This document shows positions 6,839 through 13,460 of a stretch of 13,460 nt of DNA, one piece after another. Source of the stretch: RUG806 sp963624415. GTDB taxonomy: Bacteria > Bacillota > Clostridia > Oscillospirales > Acutalibacteraceae. Location of the stretch: positions 1 to 13,460 of the forward strand of contig CAVFPQ010000059.1 in assembly GCA_963624415.1 (NCBI GenBank), given 5' to 3'. Below the pieces are notes generated by a model. That model had not been told where the DNA came from and made no database searches. It saw nothing but the letters and a program-made list of their open reading frames with translations. The number at the start of each line of letters is the position of its first letter. The stretch's first letter is position 1. A program made the position numbers and the translations under genes.

Positions 6839-7261
6839 TTATTGTTTATCGGCTTTTCTGAAGCTCAGAAAATCTTCAAGTATCAGCACTGCCGACACCG
6901 CATCAACGGTGTTTTTGCGTTTTTTGCCTCTGACATCATTCATCGACAGAATGTTGTGGGCGTTTACGGTTGTCAGCCTTTCGTCTCGCATTATAACCTG
7001 AAGCCCGCTTTTTTCTTGAAGCTTATCGGCAAACGCCTTGCATGCATCCGCTCTGAAGCCCTCGGTGCCGTCCATATTTTTCGGAAGTCCAACGCAAATA
7101 AGCTCAGCTTTTCGTTCCTTTGTGAGTGCCGTGATTTTGTCGGCTAATATATCGGCGTTTCTCTCGGTGATAACCGTGACAGGGGAGGCGAGTATTTCAT
7201 TTTTGTCGCATACGGCAATGCCTGTTCTGACATCACCGTAATCGACTGACATTATAATCAT
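6839..7261 (-). CDS. ruvX: RuvX/YqgF family Holliday junction resolvase-like nuclease
   Basis: RNase H-fold protein of 140 residues, the usual family length. Known members have been linked to Holliday junction resolution and to pre-16S rRNA 5'-end processing. The N-terminal strand reads SVDYGDVRTGIAV with catalytic Asp7. ICVGLPKNMDG (55-64) is the conserved glycine-rich segment, RDERLTT carries Glu94, and NTVDAVSA carries Asp120. The ATG at 7261 overlaps the TGA stop of the upstream PBP gene as ATGA, so translation is probably coupled. Met4 is an alternative start. It is the last gene of the operon before the terminator at 6787-6833. Confidence 0.95.
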   Translation of the reverse strand: MIIMSVDYGDVRTGIAVCDKNEILASPVTVITERNADILADKITALTKERKAELICVGLPKNMDGTEGFRADACKAFADKLQEKSGLQVIMRDERLTTVNAHNILSMNDVRGKKRKNTVDAVSAVLILEDFLSFRKADKQ

Positions 7262-9615
7262 TCCTGCGGGGCCTCCGTTGCTACTTCCGCCGGTGCGGCT
7301 GTCTCGGCCTCTGTCGGCGGCTCGGTTGCAGGCTGTTCTTCTTCGGCTGAGGTTATGATTTCTTCCTCGACACTGTAATTTTCTTCACTGTCTGTCTGTG
7401 CCTCGGTGTCGTCATCCTCATAGCTGTATCCGCCGGAACACTGTCTGCATGTGCCGGGCAGATTGTCTATTTTGTACCAGCCTGTTTTTGTCGAATAGCA
7501 AGACGAGCTTGCAAGAAGTCCCGTTCTTGTGCAGTATGTTCTCTTTACTGCCTGTTCGGAATCCTCGAACTCCTTTGATGTGTCAAGGTTCTTGTGGATT
7601 CTGTTCATGACTTCCTTCCATACCCTCGCCGCAGGATATGTGCCGTATACATTAATGTTTATCTCACGGTTGTCCTTAAAGCCGACCCACGCCGCCGCAA
7701 CATAATAGGGAGTGCCGCCGCACATCCATTTGTCCTTGTTGCTTGAAGATGTACCTGTCTTTGCGAATGTCGTAAATCCGGATACGCCGTAGCCGTTAGC
7801 CGTACCGTTTGAAGCCGTAACAACCGTCTGAAGCATATGGTTCATAACCGTTGAAGTGCCTTCGCTTATCGCCTGTGTCGGTTCGTTTTCGGTTTCGAGA
7901 AGAACGGTTTCACCCGATGAGTTTGTTACTTTGTAATAGCACCACGGCTCATAATATTTGCCGCCGTTGCCGAATGTCGCGTATGCCGCCGCCATGTCGA
8001 GTGTTGTTACACCGTATGCCATGTCGCCGATTGCAAGGGGAGCATATGCCGCGTCTTCCGGAACGAGTGTTGAAATGTGGAAATTGTCACGAAGATAAGA
8101 ATATCCCTTGTCAACGGTAATTGTATTGATAATTCGTGCGGGAATTGTATTGAGTGACGGTGCGAGAGCTTCCTGAAGGTTTCTTAAGTCGCTCATACTG
8201 CCCGTTACACCGCCGTAGTTTGTGGGCCATGCCTTGTCCATACCCGCAAGCTGAATACCGTAGTTCGGCAGATAGCTCGACCAGTAATATGCGTCTAAAT
8301 CAATTGCGGGAGCGTACGCACTCAGCGGTTTAATTGAAGAACCGGGGTTTCTCGGGGAGTCCGCCGCCATATTCAGAACTCGGTTGCCGGGCTTCGGACC
8401 CAGCTGTCCGACAATACCGAGAACTCGTCCCTCATAGTTCATGACTGTCATAGCGGACTGAATTGCCGGATGCGTTTCTGTGTCTTCCTCTTTGGGGAAT
8501 GTTACTCGGTTGTAATAAACATCCTCCATCTGCTCCTGTATATCAAGATCAACTGCGGCATAAATCTTGAGTCCGCCGTAGAAAACCTTTCTCCATGCTT
8601 CGGTCTCGGAAAAACCGTATTTTTCGCTCAGGTCATCCATAACCTCATCGATAATAAAATCGATATAGTAGCTCTGATACTCGGTCTCTGTTACCGTTTC
8701 GTCTTCATCTGAGTCGTCATCCTCAAGCTTTCCGACGAAGGTCAGCTTTTCGGCAAGAGCGGCATCGTACTGTTCCTGTGTTATTTTGCCCTGGTCGAGC
8801 ATATACCACAGACAAATCTTGGCGCGCTCAAGGTTATTCTCATAGTTAAGAATAGGATTGTATGTACGGGGAGCGTTTGTAATGACAACAAGGGTAACAC
8901 TTTCCATAAGCGTCAGATCTTTTGCTTCCTTGCCGAAATAATACTCCGCACCTGTCTTTATGCCGTAGCAACCCATATCAAGATAGATTGTGTTGAGATA
9001 CGCCTCAAGAATTTCATCCTTTGAATAGTGGCGTTCGAGGGCAAGAGCATTCTTTATCTCGTTATACTTACGAACAAGAGTTTTCTTGTTTTCGCCGGTA
9101 AGGTTCTTGATAAGCTGCTGTGTTATGGTTGAACCGCCCTGAAGGTCCTTGCCCATTATATCATAGACAACAGAACCGGCAGTTCTTATCCAGTCAACGC
9201 CCTTGTGCTGATAAAAACGCTTGTCTTCAAGAGCGATAAAGCCCTCTTTAACATAGTCGCTTATATCGTCAAGCTCAATCCAGATTCTGTTTTCGGTGCC
9301 GTGCAGACGGGCAATCTCTTTTTCGTTGTTGTTGCTGTCATAGGCATAGACGATTGTTGTCTGCTGCTGATTTGAAATGTATTCATTCAAATCAATGTAG
9401 TCTATTCCGGCAACTTCTTTATCGGGATTTATGTGTCCGATAAGTCCTACGTCATAGAAAACCGAAAAAGCGATTGAGCCTGCGGCAACGACGCAGACCA
9501 TAAACAAGACGAGAATAACGGTAAAGAACGTTGTCCAGCCTTTGCTCATTCTCTTTTTTTTCTTCTTTTTTCTTTTTTTCTTTTTTGCGGGTTCAACCGC
9601 ATCTGCTTTAGGCAT
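7258..9615 (-). CDS. class A penicillin-binding protein (PBP1A-like)
   Basis: Bifunctional peptidoglycan synthase of 785 residues that polymerises lipid II and cross-links stem peptides outside the membrane. Residues 1-28 are cytoplasmic and very basic, with an almost pure Lys/Arg run at 11-22. A single transmembrane helix spans about 29-50. The GT51 glycosyltransferase domain has LEDKRFYQHKGVDW with catalytic Glu130, then GGSTITQQLIKN. The transpeptidase domain has SSIK (Ser426, Lys429), SLN (Ser487-Asn489) and KTGT (Lys619-Gly621), so both activities look intact. The Cys-containing end (TGLLASSSCY, GTCRQC) leads into an acidic Glu/Thr/Ala/Pro-rich tail of about 60 residues. The start is ATG at 9615, six bases after GGAGG (9622-9626). 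The reading frame extends upstream only through the N-filled gap. Its stop overlaps the ruvX start. Confidence 0.97.
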   Translation of the reverse strand: MPKADAVEPAKKKKRKKKKKKRMSKGWTTFFTVILVLFMVCVVAAGSIAFSVFYDVGLIGHINPDKEVAGIDYIDLNEYISNQQQTTIVYAYDSNNNEKEIARLHGTENRIWIELDDISDYVKEGFIALEDKRFYQHKGVDWIRTAGSVVYDIMGKDLQGGSTITQQLIKNLTGENKKTLVRKYNEIKNALALERHYSKDEILEAYLNTIYLDMGCYGIKTGAEYYFGKEAKDLTLMESVTLVVITNAPRTYNPILNYENNLERAKICLWYMLDQGKITQEQYDAALAEKLTFVGKLEDDDSDEDETVTETEYQSYYIDFIIDEVMDDLSEKYGFSETEAWRKVFYGGLKIYAAVDLDIQEQMEDVYYNRVTFPKEEDTETHPAIQSAMTVMNYEGRVLGIVGQLGPKPGNRVLNMAADSPRNPGSSIKPLSAYAPAIDLDAYYWSSYLPNYGIQLAGMDKAWPTNYGGVTGSMSDLRNLQEALAPSLNTIPARIINTITVDKGYSYLRDNFHISTLVPEDAAYAPLAIGDMAYGVTTLDMAAAYATFGNGGKYYEPWCYYKVTNSSGETVLLETENEPTQAISEGTSTVMNHMLQTVVTASNGTANGYGVSGFTTFAKTGTSSSNKDKWMCGGTPYYVAAAWVGFKDNREININVYGTYPAARVWKEVMNRIHKNLDTSKEFEDSEQAVKRTYCTRTGLLASSSCYSTKTGWYKIDNLPGTCRQCSGGYSYEDDDTEAQTDSEENYSVEEEIITSAEEEQPATEPPTEAETAAPAEVATEAPQE

Positions 9616-9632
9616 ATTATTCCTCCGTGAAG

Positions 9633-9642
9633 NNNNNNNNNN
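9633..9642. other. assembly gap (10 N) flanked by a 7-bp duplication
   Basis: Ten Ns lie in the PBP gene leader, just upstream of its ribosome binding site. CGTGAAG occurs on both sides (9626-9632 and 9643-9649). This suggests either two contig ends that overlap and were not merged, or a short direct repeat. The true length and leader sequence are unknown. Confidence 0.95.
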
Positions 9643-9684
9643 CGTGAAGAATAAATATTTTTTGATTCGGAAAAAATCCAATTG

Positions 9685-9713
9685 ATTATAGCACATAATT
9701 TTGATTTTGTTTA
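9685..9713 (-). promoter_or_regulatory. promoter of the PBP-ruvX operon
   Basis: On the minus strand, -35 TAAACA (9708-9713) is 17 bp from a perfect -10 TATAAT (9685-9690), with TGC before it as an extended -10. The predicted start is near 9678, giving a leader of about 60 nt that includes the assembly gap. Confidence 0.75.
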
Positions 9714-9787
9714 GTACTTTTTTAAATATTTATCAAAAATTAAGGTTACAGTTTTGTATTATTTCCGATTTTTTACCCCGAAAAAGC

Positions 9788-10648
9788 TTATATACCCTCT
9801 TTTTGTGCTCTGTTAAACAAAGCCGCAACCTTGCACGCTCTCTTGTAGGCTTCCGCAAAATAGACTTCCGGCGGCATCATACCGTAAATTTCATTTTCGT
9901 ATCTGTCGGGATTGGAGTTGATTTTCAGCTCAAATGTCAGCGGAGAGTCAAAACCGCATTTTGCGAGGCGCTTTGTGTTATAGCCCCAGTCGGCAATGCC
10001 GTCAAAGGGCAGAAGATGCAAATCATCGTGCCATGTTATTTTTCCGTTGTAGTCCTTCACACCTAAATTGTCATTTAAGTGAGTGCCGAAAAGCCTGTCG
10101 CCGTACATTTTAAGCAGGTCTCTCGAATCGTTATAGCACATTTCATGGCCGCTGTCCCAGCAGAAGCCCACATTTTTTCTGTCTTTGAAATTGCCGAGAA
10201 TTGCCGCGAGAAAATCATCACCCTCGGTGTTCTCGAACGCGATTTTTATTCCGTATTTTTCGGCAAAATCTATAACATTTCCATAATGCTCAAGCCCGGA
10301 ATCAGACGGCGAGGGAATGTTGTCAAAGCCTATCCATGCATGAGACACCATAAGCTCAATATTATGGTTAACGCAGAATTTGACACTGTCGATAAGCTCC
10401 TGTTCGGCTGTGTTCGCTTTGTCTTTGTCTTTACTCCACATATCGGCGCATTTTCCGAACGGAGCATGAAGAGACTGTATTTCAAGCCCGGTGTCTTTTA
10501 TTGATGTGAATATTTTTTCATTGTCATTTCTTTTGTCAAGACACCAGAATACACACTCAAACCCCGTCTGTCTTATAAGCTTCGGCTGAAGAGTTAACGG
10601 AATTTTGAATGAATCGGACAGATTGATGCAAAGCTTCTGATTTTTCAT
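9788..10648 (-). CDS. sugar phosphate isomerase/epimerase family protein (xylose isomerase-like TIM barrel)
   Basis: A 286-residue protein of the AP-endonuclease-2/xylose-isomerase-like superfamily. Relatives isomerise or epimerise sugars, or act on inositols and related keto compounds, with bound divalent metals. The probable metal and active-site residues sit at strand ends: SLHAPF with His61, VSHAW with His103, IAFENTEGD with Glu139, CWDSGH with Asp165 and His168, GTHLND with His190, and TFELK with Glu240. The start is ATG at 10648, eight bases after AGAAGG. An upstream in-frame ATG at 10720 adds 24 unlikely residues and is not preferred. A TATACT at 10694-10699 may be a -10, but I see no matching -35. 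The gene appears monocistronic. The substrate cannot be told from sequence alone. Confidence 0.88.
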   Translation of the reverse strand: MKNQKLCINLSDSFKIPLTLQPKLIRQTGFECVFWCLDKRNDNEKIFTSIKDTGLEIQSLHAPFGKCADMWSKDKDKANTAEQELIDSVKFCVNHNIELMVSHAWIGFDNIPSPSDSGLEHYGNVIDFAEKYGIKIAFENTEGDDFLAAILGNFKDRKNVGFCWDSGHEMCYNDSRDLLKMYGDRLFGTHLNDNLGVKDYNGKITWHDDLHLLPFDGIADWGYNTKRLAKCGFDSPLTFELKINSNPDRYENEIYGMMPPEVYFAEAYKRACKVAALFNRAQKEGI

Positions 10649-10826
10649 GGTGAAAACCTTCTTTCGACTATATTTACAGTAAAAACTCAGTGTAGTATAC
10701 AAGATATATTTTTTCAACATTAACGCCGAAACTGTCGAATAAAAATTAATTATCGGTAATCTGTCGGTGAAAAAACATATTGTCGATGAGTGTTGTCAAA
10801 ACAGCATACACCGCTGTGATTGTTCG

Positions 10827-10855
10827 TTGCAATAAAAATCGGCATTTTGTAAAAT
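10827..10855 (+). promoter_or_regulatory. promoter of the six-helix membrane protein gene
   Basis: -35 TTGCAA (10827-10832) is 17 bp from -10 TAAAAT (10850-10855). Transcription should start near 10862, giving a leader of about 70 nt. The rest of the divergent intergenic stretch (10649-10932) shows no further gene. Confidence 0.7.
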
Positions 10856-10932
10856 TATTTCGTACTTTGCGTTTGCGAGGTTCAAAATTAAAGATGTGAC
10901 CGTACGATATGGCACAAAAAAGGAGAAAAATC

Positions 10933-11502
10933 ATGTCAGAACAAAACAAAGGAAAAGTCAAATTCTTTTCAAAGCCCCCGAAGGGCAAAATGACGACGCT
11001 TTTTGTCGTTTTTCTGTGGATCATTCTTTGGAATGTAATCTATCAGGCTCTGCACCATCAGCTGAGCGAGCTGCCCATTCCCATTGAAAACTGGTCGTTC
11101 TTTATCTGCGTTACCGTTTTCTTTATGCAGGAAGAGCTTTCTCTCATGCAGCGTTTTTGGCATACGCTTGTCGGCGGCGCCGTCGGACTTTTCCTCGCCT
11201 GTGCCGTGGTCGGCGGATGCACTCTGCTTGCAAAAGCCGGACTTTCATCACTGCTTGCCGTAATAATCATGCTTATTATCACAATCGGCATGCTTATACT
11301 TCTTCATCCCTATTGCCCGATGGTATTTAACAATGTCGGATTTATCTATTTTATTGTTTCGCTTATTGATTCTTCAAGCACAATGGAAATGCTTCCGTCA
11401 AATCTTGTTTCACTCGGTGCGGGCAGCATCTGCCTCAATCTCGGCGTAATTGCTGTGCTGACTATATTAAAAACCGTAAAAGCAAAAAAATCAAGCAAAT
11501 AA
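10933..11502 (+). CDS. predicted six-helix integral membrane protein, function unknown
   Basis: A 189-residue protein. A basic N-terminal tail (residues 1-19, several Lys) is followed by hydrophobic segments at about 20-40, 53-67, 77-100, 104-126, 131-147 and 158-181, then a Lys-rich end (KAKKSSK). The pattern suggests six membrane helices with both ends in the cytoplasm. The third helix is glycine-rich (GGAVGLFLACAVVGG). It resembles small uncharacterised membrane families such as DUF1097, but I cannot confirm that. The start is ATG at 10933, seven bases after GGAG (10922-10925). An in-frame ATG at 10909 has no such site. It has its own promoter, and an inverted repeat plus T-run lies downstream. 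Confidence 0.85.
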   Translation: MSEQNKGKVKFFSKPPKGKMTTLFVVFLWIILWNVIYQALHHQLSELPIPIENWSFFICVTVFFMQEELSLMQRFWHTLVGGAVGLFLACAVVGGCTLLAKAGLSSLLAVIIMLIITIGMLILLHPYCPMVFNNVGFIYFIVSLIDSSSTMEMLPSNLVSLGAGSICLNLGVIAVLTILKTVKAKKSSK

Positions 11503-11518
11503 TATTAAAATCGGTCGG

Positions 11519-11601
11519 GTGTCGGTATCCGGTGGGCAGAATTCATTGAGCGGTGGTCTGAAATTAAGTCCGCAGGATTTCCGACATCCCTAATTTTTTT
11601 T
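11519..11601 (+). repeat. MITE-like imperfect inverted repeat with T-tract, containing copy 2 of the dispersed repeat
   Basis: GTGTCGGTATCC (11519-11530) is the imperfect inverse of GGATTTCCGACAT (11575-11587). The similarity continues inward for about 28 bases with mismatches, giving a 69-bp palindrome-like element. Its right half, 11566-11587, matches the 22-bp repeat at 6705-6726 with one difference. Eight Ts follow at 11594-11601, so the transcript could also end the upstream membrane-protein mRNA. No coding capacity is seen. Confidence 0.6.
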
Positions 11602-11643
11602 GCATTTTACACAAAATTCCGCGAAAAATACGCTATTTTTCTC

Positions 11644-11672
11644 TTGCAAGTTCAGAAACAGTTTGTTATAAT
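11644..11672 (+). promoter_or_regulatory. promoter of the alpha/beta hydrolase gene
   Basis: -35 TTGCAA (11644-11649) is 17 bp from a perfect -10 TATAAT (11667-11672), with TG one base before the -10 (extended). The predicted start is near 11679. Confidence 0.8.
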
Positions 11673-11726
11673 GTCTCCGTTAATAATATTTTAACACTGT
11701 TCTGATATTTTGAGAGGTGTATAATT

Positions 11727-12686
11727 GTGTCAAAAAATGTTAAGTGCATAAAGAAGGCACTCACGGCAGCGGCAATCGGTGCAGGTGCTTATTACGGAGT
11801 CGGCGGACTTCTTTGCTTCGGTGTACTTTCAAGATATGCCGTCAACAAGGCTCCCGAGGAGTCTCTTAATGACCCCACAAATATGCATCGTTATCTTAAC
11901 GATGAAAATTACCGTCTCGCCGATGACTGGTATATAGCAAATACTCCCGCGACAAAGTCAATTGTAAACAGAAGCGGCAAGACAATTCATGCCGAGGTTA
12001 TCTATGCAAAAAATCCCTCAAATCTTTGGGTTGTGCTTAACCACGGCTATACTTCCCGCCCCCGTTCAATGGCTTTGCAGGGCAGGCATTTTTCAGAGCT
12101 CGGCTACAATGTCCTGATGCCCTATATGAGAGGTCATCGCCTCAGTGAGCATAACTACTGCTCAATGGGATATTTCGACAGATACGATGTCTGCGACTGG
12201 ATAAACTATATAGTTTCCATGGATAACGACGCCAAAATCGTTATTATGGGCTGCTCCATGGGCGGTGCCATAACAATGCTTGTAACAGGCGAGGAGCTTC
12301 CCGATAACGTAAAGTGCGCAGTTGAGGATTGCGGCTACACAAGCTGTTATGATGAATTCGGTGAGCAGATTACAAATATCACTCATCTTCCTAAATTCCC
12401 CTTCCTCAATGCCGCCGACAGCTTTTCGAAGGCATTCCTGAAGTTCGGCTTTTTGGAGTGCAGTCCCATAAACGCGGTTGCAAACAGCAAGACTCCCACA
12501 CTGTTTATCCATGGCGAAGAAGACACTTTTGTGCCTTTCTGGATGCGTGATTATCTCTATGAAGCGTGCTCCGCCGAAAAAGACAAGCTTGATGTTCCCG
12601 ATGCCGAGCATGATATGTCGTGCTTCCTTCATCCGGAGCTCTATTGGCCCAAGGTTGACGCATTCGTTGCCAAATATGTAAAATAA
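11727..12686 (+). CDS. membrane-anchored alpha/beta hydrolase
   Basis: Serine hydrolase of 319 residues with the alpha/beta hydrolase fold, probably acting on an ester or similar acyl bond; the substrate is unknown. A hydrophobic segment at about 11-35 suggests a signal anchor that places the catalytic domain outside the membrane. LNHGYTS (104-110) supplies the oxyanion region. The nucleophile elbow is GCSMGG with Ser177, the acid is Asp266 in HGEEDTFVP, and the base is His295 in AEHDMS, so the triad is complete. It resembles the S33/Bem46-like hydrolases that Clostridia encode in many copies. The start is GTG at 11727, seven bases after AGAGGTG. It has its own promoter and terminator. Confidence 0.93.
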   Translation: MSKNVKCIKKALTAAAIGAGAYYGVGGLLCFGVLSRYAVNKAPEESLNDPTNMHRYLNDENYRLADDWYIANTPATKSIVNRSGKTIHAEVIYAKNPSNLWVVLNHGYTSRPRSMALQGRHFSELGYNVLMPYMRGHRLSEHNYCSMGYFDRYDVCDWINYIVSMDNDAKIVIMGCSMGGAITMLVTGEELPDNVKCAVEDCGYTSCYDEFGEQITNITHLPKFPFLNAADSFSKAFLKFGFLECSPINAVANSKTPTLFIHGEEDTFVPFWMRDYLYEACSAEKDKLDVPDAEHDMSCFLHPELYWPKVDAFVAKYVK

Positions 12687-12717
12687 GCAATTTGCTGTAT
12701 ATTCTGTAATCAGATTC

Positions 12718-12744
12718 GGCTGTCATTAAATTGGCAGCCTTTTT
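12718..12744 (+). terminator. terminator of the alpha/beta hydrolase gene
   Basis: The stem GGCTGTCA (12718-12725) pairs with TGGCAGCC (12732-12739), with one G-U pair over a six-base loop. Five Ts then CTTT follow. It begins 31 bases after the stop codon. Confidence 0.88.
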
Positions 12745-12913
12745 CTTTGTAAAAGTCAGACAGATTCGTTGTAATATTAACCAAATATAACATTGAAAAT
12801 TTGTTTATTGACACGAAAAAATTCGGCGGTATTGCTTTTCTGCCTCCTGTATATTAAAATAATATAGATACATTATCCTGATGTGTCCTAAATTATAATG
12901 TGACGGTGATTAT

Positions 12914-13460
12914 ATGGTATGTCCTAAATGCGGAGCGCCCATAAAACGCTTCGATTTGTCTCCGAATTGCAAAGAATGCGGAGTTCACATTCTGTATTAC
13001 TCTCAGCAGACTCTTCTTGCCGAAGACGCAAAAAGAACCGAGCTTGAATTTGCCGGTGCTCGTGTGTTTGTCGCAAAGCTCAAAGCGGCATTCATCAAGG
13101 GCCGTGTGGCAATTTCAAGAATGATATTCTGCATTCTGACTATTGCTGTAACATTCGTCCCTCTCGGTACGGTTAAATTTTCGATACCGTATTTTGAAGA
13201 GGATATCACAATCGGAACTCTCGGTCTCTATAAAATTTACAGTGACGGTCTTTTCGGGCTGATTCCCGATTTTATATCGTCTAAGGTCGGAGGAAGCGTT
13301 TCGGTAATGGGCATGACGGCGGTTGTTCTGCTTTTGCTGTGCGTTCTGTTGACTCTTGCCGATTTGCTGACATTTCTGCTGTCGTTTACAAATATCAAAA
13401 GGACCTCGCTTGCACAGGCAATACTCACGATAATAGCGGCTGTCTGTGCCGTCGGCAGTG
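12914..13460 (+). CDS. zinc-ribbon membrane protein (C-terminus cut by window edge)
   Basis: 182 residues are visible and the frame is open to the window end. The N-terminus carries a zinc ribbon with Cys3, Cys6, Cys19 and Cys22 (CPKC and CKEC). A charged, probably helical linker (35-65) follows, then hydrophobic segments at about 69-84, 133-157 and from 167 onward. This architecture of a cytoplasmic N-terminal zinc ribbon joined to a polytopic membrane domain is common in uncharacterised Clostridia proteins, and no function can be assigned. ATG at 12914 is the natural start because CPKC follows it at once, though the ribosome binding site (GGTG, five bases away) is weak. Upstream, a perfect TTGACA (12808-12813) and a TATAAT (12894-12899) are too far apart to form one promoter. 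Confidence 0.85.
   Translation, partial: MVCPKCGAPIKRFDLSPNCKECGVHILYYSQQTLLAEDAKRTELEFAGARVFVAKLKAAFIKGRVAISRMIFCILTIAVTFVPLGTVKFSIPYFEEDITIGTLGLYKIYSDGLFGLIPDFISSKVGGSVSVMGMTAVVLLLLCVLLTLADLLTFLLSFTNIKRTSLAQAILTIIAAVCAVGS

Noticed and set aside
12162..12632. 156-codon minus-strand open frame
   Set aside because: Fully antisense to the alpha/beta hydrolase, whose catalytic motifs prove the plus-strand frame.
1..13460. CRISPR array or adaptation genes
   Set aside because: No spaced direct repeats of about 36 bp and no Cas1, Cas2 or Csn2-like reading frames were seen. They are expected left of position 1.

Overview
The window looks like draft chromosomal DNA from a low-to-moderate GC member of the Bacillota, most likely a gut-type Clostridia (Ruminococcaceae/Oscillospiraceae-like). 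This is inferred from the codon use, GGAGG-type ribosome binding sites, sigma-A promoters, U-tract terminators, and the Cas9 and class A PBP types. No marker gene fixes the genus. A run of ten Ns at 9633-9642 shows that it is a scaffolded assembly.

Left part (1-3773): a large minus-strand cas9 fills positions 1-3406 and runs off the left edge. About 1135 residues are visible, with all RuvC and HNH catalytic residues intact. Its upstream region contains an apparently complete tracrRNA gene on the opposite strand (about 3442-3569), with a near-perfect promoter, an anti-repeat, a nexus hairpin, a second hairpin and a terminator. The best cas9 promoter candidate (3594-3622) lies beyond the tracrRNA. 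The cas9 mRNA leader would therefore be antisense to the whole tracrRNA, and the tracrRNA promoter overlaps the cas9 ribosome binding site. This face-to-face arrangement is the most interesting signal in the window. No CRISPR array, cas1, cas2 or csn2 is present; these are expected off the left edge.

Middle (3774-7261): a strong promoter drives a 461-residue predicted exported protein of unknown function. It is followed by a terminator, two minus-strand terminators, and a minus-strand tRNA-Ser(GGA) whose 3' end points toward the cas region. Next is a minus-strand dusB-type tRNA-dihydrouridine synthase. Its apparent ATG lies in a short repeat, so a TTG start is preferred.

Right-middle (6839-10648): a translationally coupled minus-strand pair encodes a class A penicillin-binding protein and RuvX/YqgF. 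They share a promoter at 9685-9713 and a terminator at 6787-6833. Upstream is a minus-strand sugar-phosphate isomerase/epimerase-like TIM-barrel protein.

Right part (10827-13460): three plus-strand genes encode a six-helix membrane protein, a membrane-anchored alpha/beta hydrolase with a full Ser-Asp-His triad, and a zinc-ribbon membrane protein cut by the right edge. A 69-bp imperfect inverted repeat, related to the repeat near dusB, separates the first two. Several promoters share the layout TTGCAA-17 bp-TATAAT/TAAAAT.
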